Assembly: GCA_021155965.1 (NCBI GenBank)
Contig: JAJNBJ010000009.1
Coordinates: 1-64,000, forward strand
Direction: 5' to 3'
Length of the DNA: 64,000 nt
DNA from: Flavipsychrobacter sp.
GTDB lineage: Bacteria; Bacteroidota; Bacteroidia; Chitinophagales; Chitinophagaceae
Shown here: in pieces, positions 10,364 through 19,675 of the stretch
How the letters are laid out: each line of letters begins with the position of its first letter
Position numbering within the stretch: position 1 is the stretch's first letter
Program-made: the position numbers and the translations under genes
The notes under the pieces: model-generated
What the model was told of the DNA's origin: nothing
Databases searched by the model: none
What the model saw: only the letters and a program-made list of their open reading frames with translations

Positions 10364-11101
10364 ATGAAACCACTGAAACTATTGATGTTTGCAGCCGCTC
10401 TATCGGCAACAATTTCTGCTACCGCGCAAACCGGTGATGAAATAATGGAAAAACACGAAAAAGCGATAGGCGGTGTTGAGAGCTGGAATAAAATCAACTC
10501 TGTTATCCTGAAGGGCGCCATCTCGCAGGGCGGTATGGAGATACCAATTACACAGACCATTGTTCCCGGCAAAGCTATGAGAACTGACATTGCTTTTATG
10601 GGCATGAGCGGTTTTTCAATTGTAACAAAAACAGACGGGTGGATGTATATGCCTTTTTCCGGCAGCAAAAAGGTGGATACCATGAAACCTGACATGGTAA
10701 AGGCATCGCAGAAGCAAATGGATCTCAAGGGGCAGCAACTGCTCGACTATAAAGCCCAAGGCAAAAAAGCCGAATTCGCTGGCAAAGATTCTGTAAAAAG
10801 TACTGTATGCTACAAAGTAAAGCTCTCTGACAAAGATGGCAATGACGCCTTCGGCTATTTCGATTGCGCCACTTACTATTTGTTACGTTTCGATACGAAA
10901 GTAAAAACTGATGAGCAGGAAGAAGAAGTGTCTGTATCATTTGGCGATTACAAAAAGGTGGACAATAACATCGTATTCCCGCATTCAATTACATTAATGG
11001 GCACTGCCGTAACCCTTGCGTCTGTAGACTTCAACAAACCTGTGGATGACAATTTATTCGTCCCTAAAATACCGGAGGCAGCAGAAACCGATAAAAAGTA
11101 A
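10364..11101 (+). CDS. Outer-membrane lipoprotein-sorting-like secreted protein
   Basis: 245 aa with signal peptide; LolA/LolB-like fold suggested by sequence style. Confidence 0.55.
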   Translation: MKPLKLLMFAAALSATISATAQTGDEIMEKHEKAIGGVESWNKINSVILKGAISQGGMEIPITQTIVPGKAMRTDIAFMGMSGFSIVTKTDGWMYMPFSGSKKVDTMKPDMVKASQKQMDLKGQQLLDYKAQGKKAEFAGKDSVKSTVCYKVKLSDKDGNDAFGYFDCATYYLLRFDTKVKTDEQEEEVSVSFGDYKKVDNNIVFPHSITLMGTAVTLASVDFNKPVDDNLFVPKIPEAAETDKK

Positions 11102-11112
11102 CTAACATGAAC

Positions 11113-11145
11113 GTGGCTTCCCGCAAGGAAGCCACTTCTTTTTAT
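11113..11145 (+). terminator. Intrinsic terminator
   Basis: GTGGCTTCC-CGCAA-GGAAGCCAC then TTCTTTTT. Confidence 0.8.
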
Positions 11146-11267
11146 ACTATCACCCCAAAATACAATAGCGTTTTGCACAATTAGTTATATTAGCTGCAAA
11201 AGCTTTTTTTATCAGCAGTTTTCTCATCACCCAGCTAAAGTCTGGCAACCAGGCCGCATTTAAGCAG

Positions 11268-11816
11268 TTGGTAGAACAGTACCAGGCTAAGGTGTTCAAT
11301 ACTGCTATCAGCATAGTGCAGGATCATGGCATTGCTGAGGATATTACACAAGAGGTCTTTGTAACGGTGTATAGGTCGGTATCTTCATTCAATGAGCGGT
11401 CATCATTGTCTACGTGGATATACCGCATTACTGTAAACAAATGCCTCGACCACCTCCGTGCCCAAAAAAGACAAAAAAGAATGGGCATATTTGGCTCCAT
11501 ATTCTACAAAGATTCCGGCGAACCTATAGTAGATAATCCCAATTTCGACCATCCTGGCATAAAACTGGAACAGCGGGAAAATGCCCGGTACCTGTTCGAA
11601 GCCATCGAAACCCTTCAGCATAACCAAAAAACCGTATTTGTTTTGGCTCATATAGAGGAATTGCCCCAAAAAGACATTGCAGAGATCATGAATTTATCAG
11701 TAAAAGCAGTCGAATCCTTACTCCAGCGTGCCAAAATGAACCTTAGGAAGAAATTATCCTCTATCTACGAAGGAAAAGTATCAAATGAACGTCTAAATAC
11801 TCGTTATGACAAATAA
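11268..11816 (+). CDS. ECF-type RNA polymerase sigma factor (true start probably upstream)
   Basis: DITQEVFVTVYRSVSSF, STWIYRITVNKCLD and region 4; in-frame homologous-looking residues upstream of the listed TTG start. Confidence 0.85.
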   Translation: MVEQYQAKVFNTAISIVQDHGIAEDITQEVFVTVYRSVSSFNERSSLSTWIYRITVNKCLDHLRAQKRQKRMGIFGSIFYKDSGEPIVDNPNFDHPGIKLEQRENARYLFEAIETLQHNQKTVFVLAHIEELPQKDIAEIMNLSVKAVESLLQRAKMNLRKKLSSIYEGKVSNERLNTRYDK

Positions 11817-12102
11817 CACAGGCAAAGAAAAATGGGTAGATGATGTACTGAACAGCCTTCAGGGCATGCATCGTATACAACCCGGGGATGTATATGATAA
11901 TGTCATGGCAAAACTGAACAGGCCACAGGCTGTTATCCGTCCATTTCCTGTAAAGCACTGGGCCGTTGCTGCAATATTGCTCCTCGCGCTCAATATTGGT
12001 TCGGTAATTTACTATAGGGGCAATAGTAAAAATGCCGCACGCACAACTGCAAATGAGCACCCGTTAGCTGCACAATTCCAATCATCAACTTATAACTACT
12101 AA
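11806..12102 (+). CDS. Small single-TM protein, candidate anti-sigma partner
   Basis: 98-aa ORF overlapping the sigma factor 3' end; one TM segment. Confidence 0.5.
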   Translation: MTNNTGKEKWVDDVLNSLQGMHRIQPGDVYDNVMAKLNRPQAVIRPFPVKHWAVAAILLLALNIGSVIYYRGNSKNAARTTANEHPLAAQFQSSTYNY

Positions 12103-12104
12103 CC

Positions 12105-12626
12105 ATGGAAAATAAGGGGATGAGAATATTACAATGGATCATCGCACTGCTTGTATTATGCAATATGGGGCTGATACTCACCATCTGGCTGAAACCTACT
12201 CACGATGATCCGCCACCCCATGAAACGCCCCGCGATTATGTGATCCGCACCCTCAAATTCTCCGCCGGCCAGGTAGCAAAATACGATGTGCTGATAAAAG
12301 ACCACCAACACGCAATGCACGAGTTGAGGGACAAAGCCAGTAAGTACCGCACAACCCTCTTTGCAAACCTGAAGAATGAACAACAATCCTCCCCTGTTAC
12401 AGATTCTTTAACTACTCTTATCACCAACGTGCAGAAGCAGATAGAAATGGTCACCTACAATCACTTTGCGCAGGTAAGGACAATTTGTACCGATGCACAA
12501 AAAACTGAATTTGACACCATCATCGGCGATGTGATCAAAAAGATGAATGGCAGGCCGCCTCACCCGCCACATGATGGACAGGGGCCTCCTCCACATCATG
12601 GGCCACCGCCGCCTGAAGGGCATTAA
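12105..12626 (+). CDS. Spy/CpxP-like periplasmic protein
   Basis: TM/signal anchor, helical region, His/Pro-rich tail PPHPPHDGQGPPPHHGPPPPEGH. Confidence 0.6.
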   Translation: MENKGMRILQWIIALLVLCNMGLILTIWLKPTHDDPPPHETPRDYVIRTLKFSAGQVAKYDVLIKDHQHAMHELRDKASKYRTTLFANLKNEQQSSPVTDSLTTLITNVQKQIEMVTYNHFAQVRTICTDAQKTEFDTIIGDVIKKMNGRPPHPPHDGQGPPPHHGPPPPEGH

Positions 12627-12644
12627 AATCCTTAACTTAGCAAA

Positions 12645-13418
12645 ATGAACCGTTTTATTGTTGTTATGTGGCTGCTGGTGCTGTCTACGCCGTTGTGCGC
12701 TTATAGTCAGGACAATGCTGCGGAATGGGTACTCTCTCCCAAAGACACCGACAAAGTGGAAATAGATATGAGGGCAGTGTTCAAAAACAGGATATTGAGA
12801 ACAGGTGATAAGTATTATGTTTCGCCCCACGGCGATACCTTTTATGTAGATGTTTTCCGTTTTTACATCACCAATATCAGCTTCATCGGCGAGCGCACTG
12901 CAACACTTGCCAACGACCATCTTTTTGATGTTGCCGACACCAACACTTATTCCTTCATCGTGAAGAATGTCCCACCCGGCGTTTATCACTCCATACGTTT
13001 CACCGCAGGTGTGGATAGCATTGCAAACGTCTCCGGTGCTAACAGCGGCGACCTTGACCCCATTAAGGGTATGTACTGGGCATGGAACAGCGGCTACATA
13101 ATGGCAAAGCTGGAGGGCCGCTCCAATGTGTGCAAAACGGTGCATAACGCTTTTGAATTCCATATTGGCGGCTATATGCCCCCACATAATGCAGCAAGAA
13201 CAGTAACGCTCAAAATACCCGAGTATTTCCAGGTGGGCAGGCAAAGCATGCCGGGCATCTCAATGACCGCCGATGTGGCCGCATGGTTCGCCAACAACCT
13301 CGACCTGGCAAAAACCAACAGCATCATGATACCCGGCAAAGAAGCCTGCATGATGGCAGACAACTACTCAAGGATGTTTTTTATTGACGAAGTATCCTAT
13401 ACCCCGCTCAACCGATGA
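12645..13418 (+). CDS. MbnP-like protein
   Basis: Signal peptide; DPIKGMYWAWNSGYIMAKLEG and FEFHIGGY motifs; overlaps a MauG-like gene. Confidence 0.75.
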   Translation: MNRFIVVMWLLVLSTPLCAYSQDNAAEWVLSPKDTDKVEIDMRAVFKNRILRTGDKYYVSPHGDTFYVDVFRFYITNISFIGERTATLANDHLFDVADTNTYSFIVKNVPPGVYHSIRFTAGVDSIANVSGANSGDLDPIKGMYWAWNSGYIMAKLEGRSNVCKTVHNAFEFHIGGYMPPHNAARTVTLKIPEYFQVGRQSMPGISMTADVAAWFANNLDLAKTNSIMIPGKEACMMADNYSRMFFIDEVSYTPLNR

Positions 13419-14443
13419 AGAAATATGCCATAGCCATATCGCTGGGTATGTTCATACTCTTTATTTCCTCCGCTTTCGATACAAAGGATGACGAAATAAA
13501 GTTCGTTATACCCAAAGGCTGGCCCAAACCTGTTTACGACTTCTCCAAAAACAAACTCACCTCCGAAGGATTTAGGCTCGGGCGTAAATTGTTCTACGAC
13601 CCTATCCTTTCCCGCGATGGCTCCACCTCCTGCGCCAACTGCCATACGCAATGGTCTGCCTTCACACATGTAGATCACGGCCTTAGCCACGGCATCAATG
13701 GGCTTAAAGGCAAGCGCAACTCACTCACCCTCTTCAACCTGGCATGGAATAAAGCCTTTATGTGGGACGGCGGCGTTAACCACCTGGAGGTACAACCACT
13801 TGCCCCAATAGCCAACGAAGTAGAAATGGGCAACTCGCTGGAAAATATTGTAAAAGCGCTGGATACCGCCCACGGCTACCGCGCCCGCTTTTATCTTGCA
13901 TTTGGCGATAGCGCCATTACTGGTCAACACGTGCTCAAAGCTATTGCACAATTCCTTGTTATGTTTCAGTCCTACAACTCAAAGTATGACAAATACACAC
14001 GCAACGAGCCCGGCGGCGAAATGACGGAACAGGAACTGAATGGCCTTAAATTATTCCGGCAGCATTGCAACTCCTGCCACGCAGAGCCACTCTTCACTAA
14101 CTATTCATTTCAAAATACAGGTCTCTCTGTTGACACCTTCCTTAACGATTACGGACGCATGAAAGTTACAGGTGACCCTAAGGACTCCTTAAAATTCAGG
14201 GTGCCCTCCCTGCGCAATGTGGCCATGTCATACCCCTACATGCACGACGGCAGGTTCCGCAGCATCATCCAGGTGCTCGATCACTACACCAACAGCGTTA
14301 TTCAATCCCCCACCCTTGCCAAGGAATTCAAAACACCTATGGTTCTTTCGGTGCAGGATAAAAAAGACATTTTTGAATTCCTGAAAACCCTTTCAGATAA
14401 GGACTTCCTTTATGATATGCGGTTGAGGGATTGGAGGGAATAA
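13415..14443 (+). CDS. Di-heme cytochrome c peroxidase (MauG/MbnH-like)
   Basis: Two CxxCH motifs: CANCH and CNSCH. Confidence 0.88.
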   Translation: MKKYAIAISLGMFILFISSAFDTKDDEIKFVIPKGWPKPVYDFSKNKLTSEGFRLGRKLFYDPILSRDGSTSCANCHTQWSAFTHVDHGLSHGINGLKGKRNSLTLFNLAWNKAFMWDGGVNHLEVQPLAPIANEVEMGNSLENIVKALDTAHGYRARFYLAFGDSAITGQHVLKAIAQFLVMFQSYNSKYDKYTRNEPGGEMTEQELNGLKLFRQHCNSCHAEPLFTNYSFQNTGLSVDTFLNDYGRMKVTGDPKDSLKFRVPSLRNVAMSYPYMHDGRFRSIIQVLDHYTNSVIQSPTLAKEFKTPMVLSVQDKKDIFEFLKTLSDKDFLYDMRLRDWRE

Positions 14444-14486
14444 ACTATTTGAAGATTCTGCCCTAAACCGTAACTTCACCATCTAA

Positions 14487-15107
14487 ATGAGCAAAAACCT
14501 CTTCATAGCCCTCGAAGGCATAGATGGCAGCGGCAAGAGCAGCCAGGCAAAGCTATTGGCAGAAAAACTGGAACAGGCCGGGCATAAAATACACCTCACT
14601 CTCGAGCCCACTACCGGGCATATTGGGTCTATCCTGTTAGACATACTGAAGAAAAAAATAAAAAGTGACCACCGCACCATAGCCGCACTCTTCGCTGCCG
14701 ACAGGCTGGAGCATTTGCTGAACGAAGAAGCCGGCATTGTAAAAAAACTGGAAGACGGCTATACCGTTATCACAGACCGCTACTACTTCTCTTCCTATGC
14801 CTACAACGGCGCACATTCTGATATGGATTGGGTCATCTCCCTAAATAAAATGAGCGCACAGGTCCGCAGCCCCGACCTGAATATATTCATCGATGTGCCA
14901 CCCGAAGTATGCATGCAGCGCATAAACGCAAACAGAGCAACCACCGAATTATTCGAAAAGACAGATACCCTCACCAAAGTGCGTAATAAATACTTCGAGG
15001 CATTCGACAAGCTGAAGAACGAAGAGAATATTTTTATTGTGGATGGCCACCGCTCCATCAGCGCTATTGCAGGTGACATCTGGGACAAAGTATCAGGCCT
15101 GTTATAA
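14487..15107 (+). CDS. tmk: Thymidylate kinase
   Basis: FIALEGIDGSGKSSQAKLL and ITDRYYFSSYAYNGA motifs. Confidence 0.93.
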   Translation: MSKNLFIALEGIDGSGKSSQAKLLAEKLEQAGHKIHLTLEPTTGHIGSILLDILKKKIKSDHRTIAALFAADRLEHLLNEEAGIVKKLEDGYTVITDRYYFSSYAYNGAHSDMDWVISLNKMSAQVRSPDLNIFIDVPPEVCMQRINANRATTELFEKTDTLTKVRNKYFEAFDKLKNEENIFIVDGHRSISAIAGDIWDKVSGLL

Positions 15108-15112
15108 AAACA

Positions 15113-15140
15113 ATGTGCCGCAACTTTCATTGCGGCACAT
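15113..15140. terminator. Bidirectional hairpin between convergent genes
   Basis: ATGTGCCGCAA-CTTTCA-TTGCGGCACAT. Confidence 0.8.
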
Positions 15141-15161
15141 CATCTGAATTATATTTTCACC

Positions 15162-18100
15162 TTACTTGTTAACCACCACATGATACATCATGTGCTCTGA
15201 ACCTACAGTTATCAGCACAAGATAAGTGCCATTGGCAATGCCGCTGTTCAGCACCACACGTTTATTCACCTTCCCATTGGCCGCTTCAGCATCCTCATTA
15301 TAGATGGTTTGCCCAAGCGTATTCATGATCACGATATTCACATTGGCATCTCCCATAGATATCATACTTCCCTCTATAGTGAACTCACCCCTGCTGGGGT
15401 TTGGCACCAGTGTAAATTTATTACCCGTATATGGGTCAGTCTCCATGCCCAGCGACCATACACTCACCTGTATACCAGCACTATGCACAGTGCGCGGATA
15501 AACACATGGCAGGCTGCTGGTAACTTCACAGCTCACAATTGCGCTGTCAGGAAGCGCTGTGGTAATGTACATGGAATTAGTGGCCCCGCCTATCGCAAAA
15601 CCATTTACGCGCCATTGGTAAGCAGGTGCAGATCCGGCATTCGGGGCAATAGCAACAAAAGTATCCGCAGTGCCTATGGCAAAAGCAAGCTTTGTCGCAA
15701 AAATGGTCACGGTGTTCGGCAATACCGGTTGCACGGTTGCCGTATAAGTGCCTGTAGCTTTAGGGGTATCCAGGCAAACATAGTTGCTGGTCATCAGCAC
15801 TGTTATCACATCTCCATTAGAGGGTGCGTATGAGTAAGTAGCCCCTGGGCCAACAAATATCCCGTTCACGTACCAGACATAATTTGGCGCAGTGCCGCCA
15901 TATGTAGGCACCGGCGAGAAAACGATCGTGCTGTCCCTGCACAGGGCTGTCTTGTCAGGCACAACAGCTACAGATGGCGTCACCCTCGGGCTAACCACTA
16001 TAGTTTCACTGCGTTCCGCAAAGGTCGGGAAAGCGCATACATCGCTAACGGTCATCCTTACTTTCACTACATCACCTGCAACAGGTGTATATGTATAGGT
16101 GGGGCCTGTGCCTACAGCAGTAGTATTTACATACCATTGGTAGCTGGTTGGAGTGCCCATCCCAACAGGTGCCGCAGTAAATGTTGTTGGCGTAGTCGAC
16201 ATACAGAACACCACCCCAGGCGATGCAGACACACTCACCACAGGTGTAAAAATGGATGTAGAAAGCACAGTTACAGTAACCGGCGCAGAAGTTGAGTTAC
16301 ACCCTCCTGGATAAGTAACCACAACTGTATAGTTGCCACTGGTAGTTGCCAGGTAAGTTGATGAAATAGCCCCTGAAATAGTTATGCCATTCCTTTTCCA
16401 TACAAATGTATACCCCGGGCCTGTTGGCACACTCAGTGTCACGCTCGCGCCGGTACAAAAAGTAGTTGGCCCCATGGCCGATAAAACTGCTGTGTGGGGC
16501 GATGTTACATTCAGCGTAGCAAAGCTCCTCGAGATACAACCCGATGTGCTTACACTGTATGTAATAGTTGCCATACCAATGCTCACACCCGCCGCAATGC
16601 CCGTGGTGCTGCCAATAGTGGCAATTGCAGTACTGCTGCTGCTCCATGTGCCGCCCGGCGTAGCATTAGACAACGTTGTCGTTCCACCGGTACAAACATT
16701 CAGTGTGCCGGTGATGGGCGAGATCGCCATGCCGGGGCTCACAGTAACGTTCAGGGTTGTAAAGCCTGTTCCACATATATTGGTTACAGAATAAGTAATG
16801 ATGGTAACACCGGTAGCCAAGCCGGTTACAACTCCCAATGAGTTAATAACACCCACAGATGGGTTGCTGCTCGACCACGTACCGCTCGGCACAGTATTAG
16901 CCAGCGTTATCGTCTGTCCTATACACACCGCTGTAGGCCCGGTGATCGGCCCCGGCGTAGCAGATAATACAGTAACAGTGGTAGGAGCAGAGGTTACAAC
17001 ACATGCGCCAAAAGTAACGATCACAGTATAGTTACCGGCTGTTGAAGCAGTGAACGATGAAGCAGTAGCTCCCGGTATATTCACTCCTCCCACTTGCCAT
17101 TGGTATGTAATGCCTGCACCTGTATTGGCGTTAAGCACTACACTACCCGGCGAGCAGAACGTTGTTGGCCCTGCCGGGGTAATGGTTGCACCAGGCCCCG
17201 GCGTAACACTAACAGTAGTGCCGGAAGATGTAGCACTGCAGCCAGAAGAATTGGTAACGGTAACGCTATAAGTACCTGCAGCCGTAGCCGTATAAGTAAT
17301 ATTAGTTGCGCCGGCAATGGGGCCGCCGCTTGTTCTCCATTGGTAGGTGAACCCCGTACCGGGGTTGGCATTCAGCGCTACACTGCCGCCCGTGCAAAAA
17401 GTGGTGGGGCCGCCCGCCGTTATACTGGCAGTGGGCGCCGGGTTAATGGTCACTACAGCCGTTGCGCTGCAACCGGTAGGCAAGGTATAGGTGATCGTAG
17501 CAATGCCAAGCCCTACACCTGTAACTACACCCGATGTGCTGTTAACGGTCGCTACCGATGTTGTACCACTAGTCCATGTTCCGCCCCCTGCAGAGCTTAA
17601 AGTGGTTGTAGTACCGGGACATGCAGTCCTGGCACCTGTTATTGCTCCGGGTAATGGGTTCACCGTTACCACAAGTGCAGGCGATGTTGCACTGCATGTG
17701 CTGTTGGTAATAACAACCGCATAAGTACCGCCTATCGATGCGATATAAGATGAATTCGTTGCACCCGCAATAGGACTGCCCCCCAATTGCCACTGGTAGG
17801 TATATCCTGCTCCGGTGGTACCATTCAGCACTACGCTGCCCCCGGCGCAAAATGCAGCGGAGGTAGCTGGGGTCACTGTAGCAGTAATATTACACATGCT
17901 CACGTGCGCCCACCAGGTGTCCCATCTGTTCGATGTGGAACTTGCCTCTTGTATGGTCCAGAAATCATTAAAGTTCAGCGGGTCTATCATGGTGTTCGAG
18001 TAGTCGCCCCACCTGTTATCAGTTCCGCTGAAAATTTTATAGTAATCATCCAGCCCGTGTCTGTACACTACCCAGGGCCTTGTGGAATCCACCGGGTCGG

Positions 18101-19451
18101 TATGCATGCGCAGCGCATAGGCGGCATTGGGGTAAGTGGTTGCAGCGAACTGCGAGAACCCGATAAGCGCATCATTGCTTGAGTTCACCGCAATGGATGG
18201 GAAACCCAGGAAATTAGTGGCGCTCGGGTCATCTATCAGGCCTGTCTGCATAGGGGTCCCGAAAGTATCTATCTCCCACCACAGCACAGAACTGCGGTTG
18301 GGCGCGCCTGTTGCCGGCAGGAACACTGAATGCGTGGTCCATATCCTGTTATTCATGAAAACCGCAGAGAAGATACGGTCATCATTGGTTTGTATCAAAT
18401 TCGTTGTTCCTAATTGTGGTGCAAAATCATTGCCGCCATCTCCATCGTTCTGCCAGTTAATGCCTGTTGCCGCAGGGAACCCTATTGTTGTCATTGACTC
18501 AGCTCCTACGGCCCCGGTTATTTTCCACATTTTCAAGGTTCCGCCACCACCGGTTGAACCATTCCACGATTCCACGGCAAAAATATTTTCTAAAGTAGCG
18601 CTATATGTAGCAGTCGGTTGGATAGTACCCGATGTTGCATGTGTGAACGACGTGAACGGTGCCCCCGCGCCCGACATCAGGTCAGCATAGTTAAACGCAT
18701 ATACTCTGCACCCGGCATAACTGCCGCTCGATATAGGGAAGAGATTGCCCGTGATCACCACCCACTTTTTATTGAAACCAACATTAGGATAATCGATCCA
18801 ATGGGTAGCCGACGCTAACCGCACTTTGTACATCCACCATGCACCGGTTGGGTTGCTGGTTTGGGATACTGCTATCAGTATACAGGAGCTGGTGTCATGT
18901 CCGCCAGCAACCGTAACTACCGTCCAACGCGCATAATACGGGTCGTAGTGTACCCTTGGGTCAAATGTGCCCCCGCTCACCAGCGATGACCAGAAACTGT
19001 TCAGCGATACAGTGGAAAGTACCGCGCCTGCGCGGGTCTGTATCCGTACAGATGTATTGATGGTAGTCATGCAATAGTTGGAGTCCACAGCGCCATGCGT
19101 ATCCGGTGGGATCGCTGTACCATTATCAAGTGTGGCCTGGAAAGTGTCAGTTGGTGCAGTAGAGATTGGCAGGTACGACGTTACGGGGCCATAAGATCTC
19201 GGGCCTGATACTCTTCCGTGTATCAATGAAGGATCGCTGATCGTAGTATGCCTCGGGCGCTCCTCTTCCTCCTCGTTCTGTACTTCACGCAGCACCAGAG
19301 GCTCCGGGTGCAGGGAATAATAATGCGCCAGGGTTGTAAAGTTCATTTCTGTCTTCATCGACTCCCTGCCCGTATGCACAGTCTGCGCATAAGATGTATT
19401 CAGGAGCAAAGAAATAGCAAATAGAAATGAATAAAATAAAAATTTGTTCAT
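15162..19451 (-). CDS. Giant secreted T9SS protein with Ig-like repeats
   Basis: 1429 aa; signal peptide; repeated VCxGxTxTL...GTWSSxxxxxATI and YQW modules; C-terminal NKFTLVPNPSRGEFTIEG...GTYLVLI sorting domain. Confidence 0.85.
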   Translation of the reverse strand: MNKFLFYSFLFAISLLLNTSYAQTVHTGRESMKTEMNFTTLAHYYSLHPEPLVLREVQNEEEEERPRHTTISDPSLIHGRVSGPRSYGPVTSYLPISTAPTDTFQATLDNGTAIPPDTHGAVDSNYCMTTINTSVRIQTRAGAVLSTVSLNSFWSSLVSGGTFDPRVHYDPYYARWTVVTVAGGHDTSSCILIAVSQTSNPTGAWWMYKVRLASATHWIDYPNVGFNKKWVVITGNLFPISSGSYAGCRVYAFNYADLMSGAGAPFTSFTHATSGTIQPTATYSATLENIFAVESWNGSTGGGGTLKMWKITGAVGAESMTTIGFPAATGINWQNDGDGGNDFAPQLGTTNLIQTNDDRIFSAVFMNNRIWTTHSVFLPATGAPNRSSVLWWEIDTFGTPMQTGLIDDPSATNFLGFPSIAVNSSNDALIGFSQFAATTYPNAAYALRMHTDPVDSTRPWVVYRHGLDDYYKIFSGTDNRWGDYSNTMIDPLNFNDFWTIQEASSTSNRWDTWWAHVSMCNITATVTPATSAAFCAGGSVVLNGTTGAGYTYQWQLGGSPIAGATNSSYIASIGGTYAVVITNSTCSATSPALVVTVNPLPGAITGARTACPGTTTTLSSAGGGTWTSGTTSVATVNSTSGVVTGVGLGIATITYTLPTGCSATAVVTINPAPTASITAGGPTTFCTGGSVALNANPGTGFTYQWRTSGGPIAGATNITYTATAAGTYSVTVTNSSGCSATSSGTTVSVTPGPGATITPAGPTTFCSPGSVVLNANTGAGITYQWQVGGVNIPGATASSFTASTAGNYTVIVTFGACVVTSAPTTVTVLSATPGPITGPTAVCIGQTITLANTVPSGTWSSSNPSVGVINSLGVVTGLATGVTIITYSVTNICGTGFTTLNVTVSPGMAISPITGTLNVCTGGTTTLSNATPGGTWSSSSTAIATIGSTTGIAAGVSIGMATITYSVSTSGCISRSFATLNVTSPHTAVLSAMGPTTFCTGASVTLSVPTGPGYTFVWKRNGITISGAISSTYLATTSGNYTVVVTYPGGCNSTSAPVTVTVLSTSIFTPVVSVSASPGVVFCMSTTPTTFTAAPVGMGTPTSYQWYVNTTAVGTGPTYTYTPVAGDVVKVRMTVSDVCAFPTFAERSETIVVSPRVTPSVAVVPDKTALCRDSTIVFSPVPTYGGTAPNYVWYVNGIFVGPGATYSYAPSNGDVITVLMTSNYVCLDTPKATGTYTATVQPVLPNTVTIFATKLAFAIGTADTFVAIAPNAGSAPAYQWRVNGFAIGGATNSMYITTALPDSAIVSCEVTSSLPCVYPRTVHSAGIQVSVWSLGMETDPYTGNKFTLVPNPSRGEFTIEGSMISMGDANVNIVIMNTLGQTIYNEDAEAANGKVNKRVVLNSGIANGTYLVLITVGSEHMMYHVVVNK

Positions 19452-19467
19452 TATATGAGATTTGTTT

Positions 19468-19497
19468 CAAAGATAATCCAAAAGATTTTCAGGGCAA
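19468..19497 (-). promoter_or_regulatory. -33/-7 promoter of the giant T9SS gene
   Basis: On the minus strand: TTG-N19-TATCTTTG. Confidence 0.7.
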
Positions 19498-19675
19498 AGG
19501 AATTCGCCACTTAATACAAAAAAAGTAATACGGTATTACACCATTTAAACATCAGAAAATATCATGTGCTTTGCGCGCCCTTTGCGCCTTTGCGTCAAAT
19601 TTCAATACTATCGTTTGGTATAACTGTTCATTAAATAAAACAGCGGGGCACCCGAGCACTATCATTCTGGTTACG

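Noticed and set aside
16384-18818. Many long plus-strand ORFs (e.g. 16384-16794, 17094-17600, 18136-18690)
   Set aside because: They are antisense to the giant T9SS gene; Gly/Thr/Ser-rich repeats keep the opposite frames open. Low-complexity translations with no protein-like features.
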